56,565 nucleotides of DNA from positions 1 to 56,565 of the forward strand of contig NZ_JAOZPV010000002.1 in the NCBI RefSeq assembly GCF_029932565.1, written 5' to 3'. The notes below the pieces were generated by a model that saw only the letters and a list, made by a program, of their open reading frames with translations, did no database searches and was not told the origin of the DNA. The stretch is from Hydrogenimonas sp. (GTDB lineage: Bacteria; Campylobacterota; Campylobacteria; Campylobacterales; Hydrogenimonadaceae). The position numbers and the translations under genes were made by a program. Positions 37,969 to 48,183 of the stretch are shown piece by piece (positions within the stretch are counted from its first letter, which is position 1; each line of letters starts with the position of its first letter).

Positions 37969-38451
37969 ATGAGTACCTGGCTGAATATCAGAGCCTATGC
38001 GAAACTGACGGGCAAGGATTTCGACGAAGTGCTGGAGATGGTAGACAGCGGCCTGGTGGAGTCGAAAGAGGAGGATGGCGATATTTTTATCAAAGCCGAT
38101 GCCCAGGAGACACTGCCGGCGGCGCAGCCTTCCCGGGGAGAGGTACTGAAGGTCGACATGCAGTCCGGCGAGGGGCTTCAGTTTGTCGAAAAGACAATCG
38201 GTACGATCCTTTCGATGCACGAGAAGGTGGTCGATGCGAAAGAGGAGACTCTCGACGCGCTCAAAAATGAAAACCAGTTCCTCAAAGAGGCGCTGATGTC
38301 GATGCAGGAGCTCTATGACGAGGATCGCAGAACGATCGAAACATTGACCAACGAGCTCAATGCGACGCGCGAGGAGCTGGAGTTTGTCAAACGCAAATAC
38401 AAATTGATGTGGGGAAAAATGGTCGAGAAGCATGCGGAGGAGAAACGATGA
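37969..38451 (+). CDS. DUF3972-family protein (Campylobacterota-type, coiled coil)
   Basis: N-terminal TWLNIRAYAKLTGKDFDEVLEMVDSGLV and long coiled coil. Confidence 0.75.
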   Translation: MSTWLNIRAYAKLTGKDFDEVLEMVDSGLVESKEEDGDIFIKADAQETLPAAQPSRGEVLKVDMQSGEGLQFVEKTIGTILSMHEKVVDAKEETLDALKNENQFLKEALMSMQELYDEDRRTIETLTNELNATREELEFVKRKYKLMWGKMVEKHAEEKR

Positions 38452-39317
38452 AGATGACACCGGAGTGTGTTACCTGTATCTTTTCGCAGGCGCTTCGAGT
38501 CTGTGAAACCCTGCATGTCGATGAAAAAACGACAAAAGAGGTGCTCGATGCAGTCGGCTGCATGATACCCGAATGGTCGTTCGAAGAGACACCGCCCCAG
38601 GTGGCGTCGCGTGTCTATCCGCTTATTGCGAAGATACTGCATACCGACGATATCTATGGCGATTTCAAGCGGGAAGCGACGGAGCATGCGAGGGCGTTTC
38701 TGCCCTACATCGAATCGATGATCGATAAGAGTGTCGACATGTTCCATGCCTCTTTGAAAGCGGCCGTGGCCGGCAATGTGATCGACCTGGCTGCGACGGA
38801 GCGGTTCGATCTTGAAGAGGAGGTGGCCAAAGTTTTCGAAACCCCTTTTGCCATCGATGACAGTGCCCGGTTGCGGGAACATCTGGCGCAGGCCCGGAAT
38901 GTACTGGTCATCGGGGACAATGCGGGCGAGCACCTGTTCGACAAAGTGATGATGCGAAGATTCAACACGATCTTTCCTCATGTTCGGTTCGGCTATGTCG
39001 TACGGGGTGTTCCGATCATCAACGATGTGACGGTGAAAGAAGCCAGCGAGGCGGGAATAGACGAGGTGGCCGAAATTATCGACAGTGGCGTTACGACGCC
39101 GGGACTCGATTTGTCGCAAGTCAACGAAACAATGAGAAAACATTATGAAGAGGCCGATCTGATTATCTCAAAAGGAATGGGCAATTACGAATCGCTCAAC
39201 GACAAGTCGACTCGACCGACATTCTATCTGCTCAAAGTCAAATGTCATGTCGTGGCCTCTTCGCTGGGTAGAGCGGTGGGCGATATCATCTGTTACGAAG
39301 GGGAGTACCATGTGTGA
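38448..39317 (+). CDS. DUF89 / ARMT1-like family protein
   Basis: PECVTCIFSQALR, VLVIGDNAGEHLFDKVMMR, LIISKGMGNYESLND, VKCHVVASSLG. Confidence 0.85.
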   Translation: MKMTPECVTCIFSQALRVCETLHVDEKTTKEVLDAVGCMIPEWSFEETPPQVASRVYPLIAKILHTDDIYGDFKREATEHARAFLPYIESMIDKSVDMFHASLKAAVAGNVIDLAATERFDLEEEVAKVFETPFAIDDSARLREHLAQARNVLVIGDNAGEHLFDKVMMRRFNTIFPHVRFGYVVRGVPIINDVTVKEASEAGIDEVAEIIDSGVTTPGLDLSQVNETMRKHYEEADLIISKGMGNYESLNDKSTRPTFYLLKVKCHVVASSLGRAVGDIICYEGEYHV

Positions 39318-39807
39318 AAAAGTGATAGACGAAAAACTGTTACCGTTTCTCTTTACGCAGCCGAAACATCCGATGCGGTTCAACGAGCTGATGAAGGCGA
39401 ACAAGCTCTTGGTGGACAATATGCCACTGGAGGGGCAGATTCCCGGCATGAAACTACGTCTTGGGCGAGCCTATCTCTTTATGATAGTCGTCTGGAACCT
39501 CGTTCTGATTCCTCTCGCGCTCATTTTCCACAAACTGCTTGCCAAGATAGACTGTCACATCGCGATCGTCATGGCCGTGGTGTTTACCCTTTTCTTTTTC
39601 GGTGTGCTGCAGATTTTCAAGCAGTGGTCGACCGAAAAGATGGCCGAAAAGATGATCAGGAAAGCGTGGGAGATCCATTTCCCCTATTACGACTTCGAGA
39701 CGTTTCATGCGAAGGTGGCGAAGTTTTACGACGATGCGGTCGAGCGCGGCGTAACCGGAGCCAATCTGGAGATGTATATTATGAACGCGCTCTCTTTGGA
39801 GTCTTGA
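39310..39807 (+). CDS. Uncharacterised two-TM membrane protein
   Basis: ORF overlaps preceding gene; TM segments LFMIVVWNLVLIPLALIF and IAIVMAVVFTLFFFGVLQIF. Confidence 0.65.
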   Translation: MCEKVIDEKLLPFLFTQPKHPMRFNELMKANKLLVDNMPLEGQIPGMKLRLGRAYLFMIVVWNLVLIPLALIFHKLLAKIDCHIAIVMAVVFTLFFFGVLQIFKQWSTEKMAEKMIRKAWEIHFPYYDFETFHAKVAKFYDDAVERGVTGANLEMYIMNALSLES

Positions 39808-39961
39808 GCCGAAAGCCGTTCGTCTCTTGTATTACCCATTGATAGCGGGAAAGCCTCAATCGCCGGCCCATAGCGCCAAATGACGGCGAAGCAGACGACA
39901 ATGAATGACAAATCATATTTGTTATAATTCCGCGAAAAGATTTTGATAAAAGGAGGTTCAA

Positions 39962-40222
39962 ATGGCTGAAACCAAACCGAAGAAACGACAGAAGCAGGTG
40001 GTTCTGTTTACATCGCCGGGATGCGTCTGGTGTACGCGGGCCAAAACCTTCTTCAAGAAAAACGGCATCAAATTCAAAACGATCGATATCAGTACCAACC
40101 GGCAGGCAGCCAAAGACTGCGAACGGCATGGATGTCGCGGTGTACCCGTTGTGCTGATCGGCAGCCAGTGGATCTGCGGATTCGACGAACCGAAAATCAA
40201 GAAAGCATTGGACCTTACATGA
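39962..40222 (+). CDS. Glutaredoxin-family protein
   Basis: [40 protein letters not shown]...[33 protein letters not shown]. Confidence 0.9.
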   Translation: MAETKPKKRQKQVVLFTSPGCVWCTRAKTFFKKNGIKFKTIDISTNRQAAKDCERHGCRGVPVVLIGSQWICGFDEPKIKKALDLT

Positions 40223-41109
40223 TCACATTCACCGACCTTCTTCTGAAACTTCAGACTTTCTGGGCCCAGCAGGGCTGCAACATCGTCCAGCCCTACGACA
40301 TTCCCTCCGGTGCGGGAACCTTCCATCCGGCGACACTGCTTCGAAGTCTGGACAGCAAACCGTGGAGGGCCGCCTACGTGGCCCCCAGCCGACGTCCAAC
40401 CGACGGCCGCTATGGGGAAAACCCGAACCGTCTTGGCGCCTATTACCAGTTTCAGGTGCTCATCAAGCCGAGTCCCGACGACATTCAGGATCTCTACCTC
40501 AAGAGCCTCGAATACCTGGGGCTGGACCTCTCCAGACACGACATCCGCTTCGTTGAAGACAACTGGGAGTCTCCGACACTTGGCGCGTGGGGGCTCGGCT
40601 GGGAAGTGTGGCTGGACGGGATGGAAGTGACGCAGTTCACCTATTTTCAGCAGGTCGGCGGCATCATATGCAACCCGGTCGCGGCCGAGATCACCTACGG
40701 AACGGAGCGGCTGGCGATGTATCTGCAGGGTGTCGAATCGGTTTTTGACATCGTCTGGAACGAGAAGGATGGGGAGGTGACCACCTATGCCGACGTGCAC
40801 AAGGAGAGCGAATACGAATTCAGCAAATACAATTTCGAAATTGCCGACACCGCCATGCTGTTTCGTCACTTCGACGAGGCGGCGAACGAGTGTCGGCGGT
40901 GTCTCGATGCGGGTTTGCCGCTGCCGGCGTACGACCAGTGCATGATTGCGTCGCACCTCTTCAACACCCTTGATGCGCGAAAGGCGATTTCGGTGACCGA
41001 ACGCGCCAACTACATTCTGAAAATCCGCGATCTGGCCAAAGGGTGTGCGGAACTCTACAAGGCACAGGAGTCCGAACGCGAAACGCGTATCAAAGGTGTA
41101 ACGGCGTGA
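40219..41109 (+). CDS. glyQ: Glycyl-tRNA synthetase alpha subunit
   Basis: [69 protein letters not shown]. Confidence 0.98.
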   Translation: MITFTDLLLKLQTFWAQQGCNIVQPYDIPSGAGTFHPATLLRSLDSKPWRAAYVAPSRRPTDGRYGENPNRLGAYYQFQVLIKPSPDDIQDLYLKSLEYLGLDLSRHDIRFVEDNWESPTLGAWGLGWEVWLDGMEVTQFTYFQQVGGIICNPVAAEITYGTERLAMYLQGVESVFDIVWNEKDGEVTTYADVHKESEYEFSKYNFEIADTAMLFRHFDEAANECRRCLDAGLPLPAYDQCMIASHLFNTLDARKAISVTERANYILKIRDLAKGCAELYKAQESERETRIKGVTA

Positions 41110-41828
41110 CGGTCGGTGAAATTTACGGCATTCTCGACGAACTGAGCCCTTTCGAGCTGCAGGAGGCGTGGGACAACAGCGGTCTGCTTCTTGGAAGCGA
41201 ACGCGATGAGGTAAGCCGCATTGTACTGAGTGTCGACATCGATCTGCAGATGATCGAAGAGGCGGAAGAGCATACGCTTTTCATTCTCCATCATCCATTG
41301 ATCTTTTCGGGACTCAAGCGGCTTGTCTGGAGCGAATACCCCGCCAATCTTCTGCGTATCATGATACAAAAGAGCCATACGATGATCGCAATGCACACCA
41401 ATTTCGACCAGACCCATCTGAACCGGTATGTTTTCGAAACCGTTCTGGGCTTCGACGTGGCCGGCTGCGAGGGTTTTGTCTGCACGGCAAAAGGTGACTG
41501 GCATACCGAAACACTGCTCAAAAGGGTCAAAGAGAGGCTCGGTCTCGACACGATGCGGATTGTCGGAACGAAAGAGCGAATACACAGCATTGCGTTGACG
41601 ACAGGCGCGGGTGCAAGCCTGATGGATAGCATCGATGCCGATCTCTTCCTGACCGGCGACATCAAGTTTCACGACGCGATGAAAGCGCTCTCCAAAAGGC
41701 TCATGATGGCCGATATCGGCCATTTCGAAAGTGAAAAGTTTTTTGCCGATGCGATGGCACCCCATTTGAAAAATTTGCCGATTCCGGTTATAATTGCGCA
41801 ATCAATCAACCCCTTCACCTACATCTGA
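41106..41828 (+). CDS. Nif3-like dinuclear metal center protein
   Basis: [72 protein letters not shown] start overlapping glyQ stop. Confidence 0.9.
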   Translation: MTVGEIYGILDELSPFELQEAWDNSGLLLGSERDEVSRIVLSVDIDLQMIEEAEEHTLFILHHPLIFSGLKRLVWSEYPANLLRIMIQKSHTMIAMHTNFDQTHLNRYVFETVLGFDVAGCEGFVCTAKGDWHTETLLKRVKERLGLDTMRIVGTKERIHSIALTTGAGASLMDSIDADLFLTGDIKFHDAMKALSKRLMMADIGHFESEKFFADAMAPHLKNLPIPVIIAQSINPFTYI

Positions 41829-41844
41829 TAAGGAAACACAATCC

Positions 41845-42573
41845 ATGAACAAGCATCTTGAAGAGCTTATAGAACTATCCAAAATCGATCAGGCCATTGA
41901 TGCGTTCGAGCCAAGAATCGCGGAGGCGCGTGCCAAACTGGCCGAAGTCGAAGAGCAGGAGAGCGGTGTCGAACGTGAGATTCTCGAACTCGAAGAGGAT
42001 ATTCGGGATGCCGAACTCAAAAAGGCGAAAAACGACCTGCACATCCAGGAACTGACCGACAAACTGGATGCCAACAAAAAGAAGAGTGCCGAAGCGAAGA
42101 CGGAAAAAGAGATCAAAGCGCTGCAGCTCGAGGAGGAGATCGCCAGAGAGCAGCTCGATTTCGCCCATGAGGAGATCGGCCGTCTCGAGAATCTGATCGA
42201 AACGCGCAACGAAGAGATCGAAACGAAAAAGGCGGAACTCGCGGCCCTGCAGGAGAAGAGCGCTTTGCTGAAGGAAGAGGTCGAAAAAGAGCTTGCCGAA
42301 ATCGAGAAGGAGAAGCAGGAGTTTTTCAAGAAGAAGCAGGAGCTGGTTTCGAAAATGAGCCAGAAAATTCTTGCGTTCTACGACAAGATCCGCCGATGGG
42401 CGAAGAACACGGCTGTCGTGCCGGTCCGCAAGCAGGCGTGCATGGGATGTTTCATGAAGATCAACGACAAGACCTATGCCGAAGTGATCAAAGGGGAAGA
42501 GATCACGACATGCCCGCACTGCGGACGCATACTCTATCTCGAAGTACAGAAAGAAGAAGAGACCGCTGAATAA
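41845..42573 (+). CDS. Coiled-coil zinc-ribbon protein (CT398-like)
   Basis: Long Glu/Lys coiled coil followed by CMGCFMKINDKTYAEVIKGEEITTCPHCGRILYL. Confidence 0.88.
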   Translation: MNKHLEELIELSKIDQAIDAFEPRIAEARAKLAEVEEQESGVEREILELEEDIRDAELKKAKNDLHIQELTDKLDANKKKSAEAKTEKEIKALQLEEEIAREQLDFAHEEIGRLENLIETRNEEIETKKAELAALQEKSALLKEEVEKELAEIEKEKQEFFKKKQELVSKMSQKILAFYDKIRRWAKNTAVVPVRKQACMGCFMKINDKTYAEVIKGEEITTCPHCGRILYLEVQKEEETAE

Positions 42574-42604
42574 CACACTCTTTACAATCCTCTACACACT
42601 TCTG

Positions 42605-43738
42605 GTGTGGGGGATCTATCTCGTTTTTTTACCCCTCATTCTCCTTTTCTCATTCAAAAAAAAGTATCGCGAGTCGATTCCGGCACGCTTTTTTCTCTGG
42701 CGCAATCCGCCGCTTCCGGAAAACAGAATCTGGTTTCACGCCTGCAGTTTCGGAGAGACGCGTGCCCTGAAGCCGCTGATCGAGGCGTTCGGTGAAGAGG
42801 AAACGGCACTCACGACAACGACACAGACCGGATATTCGGAAGCGAAAAAATTGGCGAAAGCGGTGCGTTATCTTCCGTTCGAACCGTTGCTCTGGTTCTG
42901 GATAAAACCGCAAAAAGCATTGGTGGTGATGGAGGCGGAACTCTGGTATCTTCTCTTCTATCTGGCGAAACGGCGTGGCGCCAAAACCTTTCTGATCAAT
43001 GCCAGAATTTCGGACCGCTCCTATCGAAACTACCGGCGTATCGGCTGGTTTTACAGAAAAATATTCTCCCAGATCGATGCAGTGTACGCCCAGAGTGAAA
43101 AGGACAAGGTACGTCTTGAGGAACTTGGTGCGGTCAACGTACAGGTTACGGGCAATATCAAACTCGCCCAGCCGGCGAAACCGACAAAACTCTATCCGAA
43201 GCCGGCGGGCATCGTCGTGACGGCGGCCAGTACGCATGAAGGGGAAGAAGAGGGCATCGTAAAGGCTTTCATCGCATGGAGAGAGCGCCATCCCGATGCG
43301 AAACTTATTGTCGTGCCGCGTCATCCGGAGCGGTTCGATAGAGTTGCCGTGATGCTCGAGAAGGCATCGAGTCAGCACGGATTGCGATTCGGGCGCTGGA
43401 GCGAGACGGCCTCGCTGGAGTACGATATCGTGCTTGTCGATGTCATGGGCGAGCTGGTAAATATGTATGCGATCAGCGATATCGTTGTGCTGGGTGGTGC
43501 TTTCGCTCCGGTCGGGGGACACAATCCTGCCGAGGTTCTGCCGTTCGGCTGCCGCCTTGTCAGCGGCTATGAGATCTTCAATCAGCAGGCGATGTTTTCC
43601 GCAGTGGAGGGAGCGATCTTCTCCGACTTGGATGATTTGACAAAAGCGCTCGATGCGGCTCTTGCCGCCGAACCGCTTCGACTGAAGACACCTCTGTCGC
43701 TCGAACCGGTTCTGAAAGGGATTCGCGATGTGGTATGA
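42605..43738 (+). CDS. waaA: 3-deoxy-D-manno-octulosonic acid transferase
   Basis: NRIWFHACSFGETRALKPLI, VVMEAELWYLLFYLAKRRGAKTFLINARISDRS, VNVQVTGNIKLA, GGAFAPVGGHNPAEVLPFGC. True start may lie upstream of 42605 (open frame includes LNNTLFTILYTLL). Confidence 0.94.
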   Translation: MWGIYLVFLPLILLFSFKKKYRESIPARFFLWRNPPLPENRIWFHACSFGETRALKPLIEAFGEEETALTTTTQTGYSEAKKLAKAVRYLPFEPLLWFWIKPQKALVVMEAELWYLLFYLAKRRGAKTFLINARISDRSYRNYRRIGWFYRKIFSQIDAVYAQSEKDKVRLEELGAVNVQVTGNIKLAQPAKPTKLYPKPAGIVVTAASTHEGEEEGIVKAFIAWRERHPDAKLIVVPRHPERFDRVAVMLEKASSQHGLRFGRWSETASLEYDIVLVDVMGELVNMYAISDIVVLGGAFAPVGGHNPAEVLPFGCRLVSGYEIFNQQAMFSAVEGAIFSDLDDLTKALDAALAAEPLRLKTPLSLEPVLKGIRDVV

Positions 43739-44015
43739 TGAAACGGATGGTTGGATTGATCTTTTCATCAATGCCAGGCCGGGAAGCTCGAAAAACGAAA
43801 TCGTCGGTATTTTTGACGACACGCTGAAGGTGAAGGTCAAGGCACCGGCAGTCGAAGGGGCAGCCAACAAAGAGCTGGTAAAATATCTGGGAAAATGTTT
43901 CAAGGCACCGAAAAGCGGCATCGTTCTCCTTTCCGGGGAGAGCTCCAAACGGAAGCGTATCCGTCTGCCGAAAACGGAGAAGCTGATGCAGTTCATCCGG
44001 GAGATGGATGGGTGA
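43728..44015 (+). CDS. DUF167/YggU-family protein
   Basis: LFINARPGSSKNEIVG...LKVKVKAPAVEGAANKELVKYLGKCF...VVLLSGESSKRKRIRL-type motif. Confidence 0.9.
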   Translation: MWYDETDGWIDLFINARPGSSKNEIVGIFDDTLKVKVKAPAVEGAANKELVKYLGKCFKAPKSGIVLLSGESSKRKRIRLPKTEKLMQFIREMDG

Positions 44016-44087
44016 AGTCTGGATATTATCGATGCGAAAGCGGAAACACAAGATGGCTGTAAAAGCAAGTTGAGGAAATGGGACAGG

Positions 44088-44834
44088 ATGGAAAAAGAGA
44101 AAGCGTATAAACTGTTGGCGGTCCAGATGGGGCTCTCCAATTCAAAGGCAAAAGAGCTGATTGACCGGGGCGTCGTCTATGTAGGCAACAAAAAGGTGGC
44201 GATCGCCCGGGGTGAATTGCCGGTCGACACGAAGTTCCGCGTTCTGAAACTTCACAAAGTCGATGTACTGTACGAGAATGACGAAGTGGCGGCACTCAAC
44301 AAACCGGCTTTTCTGACCAGTGACGAAGCGGCGCGGGAGGTTCCCGACGGAAGGCTGCTTCATCGCCTCGACCGGGAGACGAGCGGAGTGCTGCTTCTGG
44401 CCAAAACCAAGGCGTTCGAAAAGAAGGCCACGGAGGCATTCAAAGCCCGTGCCGTCTACAAAGTCTACACCTGTTGGGTCGACGGCATCGTCAGCGAGCC
44501 GATGACGATCGACAAGCCGCTCAAGACGATCAAACAGAATGGCCACGCCTACAGCAAAGTCGACCGGAAAGGCAAGGAGGCGATCACCCATATCGAGCCG
44601 GTCATGATATCGGGGCACAGAACCAAACTCCGGGTCGTCATCGAGACGGGTCGCACCCACCAGATACGGGTCCATCTCAAAAGCATCGGCCATCCGATCA
44701 TCGGTGACCGTCAGTACGGCGTCACGAGCGCCCAGACCAACCGGATGCTGCTGCATGCGCTGGAGATGAAGCTGCTGGGCTACGATTTCCGCGCACCCGA
44801 GCCCAAAGGATTCGACGTTCTGGCGGGAGGCTGA
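44088..44834 (+). CDS. RluA-family pseudouridine synthase
   Basis: S4-like N-terminus (LSNSKAKELIDRGVVYVGNKKV), LLHRLDRETSGVLLLAKT, VVIETGRTHQIRVHLKSIGHPIIGDRQYG. Confidence 0.93.
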   Translation: MEKEKAYKLLAVQMGLSNSKAKELIDRGVVYVGNKKVAIARGELPVDTKFRVLKLHKVDVLYENDEVAALNKPAFLTSDEAAREVPDGRLLHRLDRETSGVLLLAKTKAFEKKATEAFKARAVYKVYTCWVDGIVSEPMTIDKPLKTIKQNGHAYSKVDRKGKEAITHIEPVMISGHRTKLRVVIETGRTHQIRVHLKSIGHPIIGDRQYGVTSAQTNRMLLHALEMKLLGYDFRAPEPKGFDVLAGG

Positions 44835-44890
44835 CAGAAAATATTGGTCACTTCGCACGCTGTCATTGGGAAAGGATTCAGTCACTCCTA

Positions 44891-44918
44891 ATGACCAATA
44901 ACCAATATACAAATGACA
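44891..44918 (+). repeat. Heptamer-phased repeat ATGACCA ATAACCA ATATACA AATGACA
   Basis: Four degenerate 7-bp units in register upstream of ffh. Confidence 0.55.
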
Positions 44919-44942
44919 GATTTTCCGCATTGCGGAAAATCT
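44918..44942. terminator. Hairpin AGATTTTCCGCA-T-TGCGGAAAATCT between rluA-type gene and ffh
   Basis: 12-bp perfect inverted repeat, AT-rich 3' flank. Confidence 0.5.
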
Positions 44943-45021
44943 TATATTTAATTAAAATTAAAGTCTTTATAAGGTAAAATTCCGCACTTTGTAGAACCCT
45001 GTATAAAAGGTAGGAGAACCC

Positions 45022-46365
45022 GTGTTTGAGTCACTGAGCAACAGTTTTCAGAATGCCATCAACAAAATCCGCTTCAAAGACGATGAAAAAGCCCTGAAGC
45101 GTGCATTGGACGAGCTGAAAAAGTCGTTGCTGAAGGCCGATGTACACCATAAAGTCGTCAAGGAACTTTTGAGTGTCGTCGAACGTGAAACAAAACGCAA
45201 GGGAATCGGAAAAGAGAATTTTCTCAAAGCACTGAAAAAAGAGCTGACCGAAATTCTGACAGCTCCCGGCAAACAGGGGTTCGTCTACAGCCCGACGCCG
45301 CCGACCGTCGTGATGATGGCGGGGCTTCAGGGGTCGGGCAAAACGACGACATCAGGAAAACTCGCCTACTACCTCAAACTCCGCAAAAAGAGAGTGCTGC
45401 TGGCGGCTGCCGACCTTCAGCGTCTCGCGGCGGTCGAACAGCTTCGCCAGATTGCGGATCAGATCGAAGTCGACGTTTTTGCCGATGAGTCGATCAACGA
45501 TCCCGTCGAAGTGGCGAAGCGGGCTCTCGAGAAGGCGAAAGAGGGGAATTATGACGTTCTCATCGTCGATACCGCCGGACGCCTGGCAATCGATCAGGAG
45601 TTGATGGATGAGATCAAGCGGGTCAAAGAGATTCTTCAGCCCGACGAGATCTTCTATGTCGCCGACTCGCTGACCGGCCAGGATGCCGTGCGAAGTGCCG
45701 CTGCCTTCAACAAAGAGCTGGGACTGACCGGTGTCATTCTCAGCAAGTACGACGGTGACAGCAAAGGGGGTGTTGCGCTTGGCATCGCCAAACAGGTCGG
45801 TGTGCCGTTGCGCTTCATCGGATCGGGCGAGAAGATGCCTGATCTCGAAGTTTTTATTCCCGACCGGATCGTTGGGCGCCTGATGGGCGCTGGCGATATC
45901 GAATCCCTGGCGGAAAAGGCATCGGCTGTCATCGATGAAAAAGAGGCGAAGCGCGTCGCCAAAAAGATCAAAAAAGGGCAGTTCAACTTCAACGATTTCC
46001 TCGAACAGCTCGAGCAGATGAAGAAGCTGGGCTCCTTGAAATCGTTGATCGGCATGATTCCAGGCATGAACAAAATGGCGGGTGCCATCAAAGATCTCGA
46101 TCTTGAAAATTCGGGAGAGATCAAAAAGATCAAAGCGCTGATCAGCTCGATGACACCGAAAGAGCGGGAGAATCCGGATCTGCTGAACAACAGCCGAAAG
46201 CGGCGTTTGGCACAGGGTGCGGGGCTCAGCCAGATGGAAGTGAACAAGGTGCTCAAACAGTTCAAAAACGCGGCGAAAATGGCAAAAAAGTTTTCGGGCA
46301 AAAAAGGGATGCAGGATCTGCAGAATATGATGAGCCAGATGCAGGGCGGCAGTTTTCCACGCTAG
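45022..46365 (+). CDS. ffh: Signal recognition particle protein Ffh (SRP54)
   Basis: MAGLQGSGKTTTSGKLAYYL, DTAGRLAIDQELMDEI, SKYDGDSKGGVALGI, Met-rich C-terminus. Confidence 0.98.
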   Translation: MFESLSNSFQNAINKIRFKDDEKALKRALDELKKSLLKADVHHKVVKELLSVVERETKRKGIGKENFLKALKKELTEILTAPGKQGFVYSPTPPTVVMMAGLQGSGKTTTSGKLAYYLKLRKKRVLLAAADLQRLAAVEQLRQIADQIEVDVFADESINDPVEVAKRALEKAKEGNYDVLIVDTAGRLAIDQELMDEIKRVKEILQPDEIFYVADSLTGQDAVRSAAAFNKELGLTGVILSKYDGDSKGGVALGIAKQVGVPLRFIGSGEKMPDLEVFIPDRIVGRLMGAGDIESLAEKASAVIDEKEAKRVAKKIKKGQFNFNDFLEQLEQMKKLGSLKSLIGMIPGMNKMAGAIKDLDLENSGEIKKIKALISSMTPKERENPDLLNNSRKRRLAQGAGLSQMEVNKVLKQFKNAAKMAKKFSGKKGMQDLQNMMSQMQGGSFPR

Positions 46366-46377
46366 TTCTCTTCGGGA

Positions 46378-46416
46378 CACTGACCTAAACGAACCCGTCA
46401 TTCGTTTAGGTCAGTG
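46378..46416. promoter_or_regulatory. Perfect 16-bp stem-loop between ffh and rpsP
   Basis: CACTGACCTAAACGAA-CCCGTCA-TTCGTTTAGGTCAGTG; no downstream T-tract. Confidence 0.7.
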
Positions 46417-46457
46417 CCTCTTAGCAATTGAAAAAAGACAGATTTTAAGGAGAAACA

Positions 46458-46685
46458 ATGACAGTAATCAGATTGACACGCATGGGACGCAAGAAACGAC
46501 CCTTCTACCGCATCGTCGTAACGGACAGCCGAAAGCGACGCGACAGCGGCTGGATCGAATCGATCGGATACTACGATCCGATGACGGATCCGAAAACGAT
46601 CAAACTCGACGAAGAGCGCTACAACTACTGGCTGAGCGTCGGTGCACAGCCGAGTGAGCGCGTCAAGAAACTCGCAGGCAAGTAA
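46458..46685 (+). CDS. rpsP: 30S ribosomal protein S16
   Basis: [40 protein letters not shown]. Confidence 0.99.
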   Translation: MTVIRLTRMGRKKRPFYRIVVTDSRKRRDSGWIESIGYYDPMTDPKTIKLDEERYNYWLSVGAQPSERVKKLAGK

Positions 46686-46688
46686 GCG

Positions 46689-46934
46689 ATGATCGAGATC
46701 TTTGTGCGTGATTTCGCGAAACTGATCGCTTCTCATCCGGAAGATATCGTTGTCGAACGCAACAATCTCGGTGAGAATTTCGATGAAATCATTATCTATG
46801 CGCACAAAGAGGATGCCGGCAAGCTGATCGGAAAAGAGGGGCGTATGATCAATGCGCTCAAAACGCTGATCAGTGGCTGCAAAGCGAAGGACGGCATCAG
46901 CTATCGGGTCAACGTCAGAACGACCGGAGAGTAG
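46689..46934 (+). CDS. khpA: KH-domain RNA-binding protein KhpA
   Basis: AGKLIGKEGRMINALKTLISGCKAK; position between rpsP and rimM. Confidence 0.9.
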   Translation: MIEIFVRDFAKLIASHPEDIVVERNNLGENFDEIIIYAHKEDAGKLIGKEGRMINALKTLISGCKAKDGISYRVNVRTTGE

Positions 46935-46936
46935 AG

Positions 46937-47467
46937 GTGAAGGAAGCCGACAGACTGCCGGTTGCACGAATCGGCAAAACGGTTGGCCTTCGCGGCGATC
47001 TGCGCCTCAATCTGCTGTGCGATTTCCCGGAACAGTTCAAAAAGGGTGCCACATTCATGAGCGACCGCGGCGATCTGACCATCCGCTCTTACAATGCGGA
47101 ACGCGGGACCGTGCGATTTGAAGGCTTCGATACCGTCGACGACGCGAAGAGTCTGACCAATGCCTATCTCTATACGACGAAAGAGATGGGCGAAGCGGCA
47201 TGCAAACTCAAAAAGGACGAGTACTTCTGGTATCAGATTATCGGCCTCGATGTGGAGGATTCCGGTGAACTTCTGGGAAGCGTAAATGAGATCGAAAGAT
47301 TGGCCGGCACCGATTATCTGGTCGTCGAGACGGCGGCAAGACTGGTAGAAAAGGGTGCTGCGAAAAGCTTTCTGATTCCCTATATCGATCGCTACATTGA
47401 CCGGGTCGATCTGGATGCGAAAAAGGTTCTGACAAAGGGAGCCAAAGCGATTCTGGACGCGAGCTGA
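46937..47467 (+). CDS. rimM: Ribosome maturation factor RimM
   Basis: PVARIGKTVGLRGDLRLNLLCDFPEQFKKGATF, DEYFWYQIIGLDVEDSGELLGSV, KSFLIPYIDRYIDRVDL. Confidence 0.94.
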   Translation: MKEADRLPVARIGKTVGLRGDLRLNLLCDFPEQFKKGATFMSDRGDLTIRSYNAERGTVRFEGFDTVDDAKSLTNAYLYTTKEMGEAACKLKKDEYFWYQIIGLDVEDSGELLGSVNEIERLAGTDYLVVETAARLVEKGAAKSFLIPYIDRYIDRVDLDAKKVLTKGAKAILDAS

Positions 47468-48183
47468 TGCGGTTTACGTTCGTCACGCTTTTCAAGCCGC
47501 TGATGGAGGGCTATTTTGAAGACTCCATTCTGAAACGGGCGATCGCGAAAGGGCTTATTTCGGTTGACTACCTCAACCCCCGCGATTTCACGACCGACAA
47601 ACACAGAAAAGTCGATGATACGGCAGCGGGAGGCGGGGCCGGAATGGTCATGATGGCGCAGCCTCTCTACGATACGCTGAACCATCTGAAAAAAGAGTCA
47701 CCGGACGTGCACATCATCGTGACGTCCCCGGTGGGCAAACCTTTCAGGCAGTCGGATGCAAGACGTCTGGCTTCGCAGAAGCGGCACGTGGCTTTTGTGA
47801 GCGGACGGTACGAAGGTATCGACGAGCGCCTGATTGAACTGTGTGCCGACGAGATTTTCTCGATCGGCGACTATATACTGACCGGCGGTGAACTGCCGTC
47901 GCTCGTGATGGCCGATGCCGTCTGCCGGCTCGTTCCCGGTGTGCTTGGGAATGTGGAGTCGCTCGAGACGGAAAGTTTCGAAACGACCCTGTTGGAGGCA
48001 CCGTCGTTCACACGACCTAAAAGTTTCCATAATTTAAGTATTCCTTCAGAATTATTAAAGGGAAACCATAGTAAAATTAACGCCCTGAAAAAAAGGCTGG
48101 CATTAGCCAAAACAAAATATTTTCGACCTGAACGATATTTGAAATTTACCCAAAGGGAAAGTGATGAAAAATCGATATATTGA
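47467..48183 (+). CDS. trmD: tRNA (guanine-N1)-methyltransferase
   Basis: [76 protein letters not shown]. Confidence 0.97.
   Translation: MRFTFVTLFKPLMEGYFEDSILKRAIAKGLISVDYLNPRDFTTDKHRKVDDTAAGGGAGMVMMAQPLYDTLNHLKKESPDVHIIVTSPVGKPFRQSDARRLASQKRHVAFVSGRYEGIDERLIELCADEIFSIGDYILTGGELPSLVMADAVCRLVPGVLGNVESLETESFETTLLEAPSFTRPKSFHNLSIPSELLKGNHSKINALKKRLALAKTKYFRPERYLKFTQRESDEKSIY

Noticed and set aside
42650-44140. 496-aa minus-strand ORF
   Set aside because: Antisense to waaA and the DUF167 gene, both well supported.
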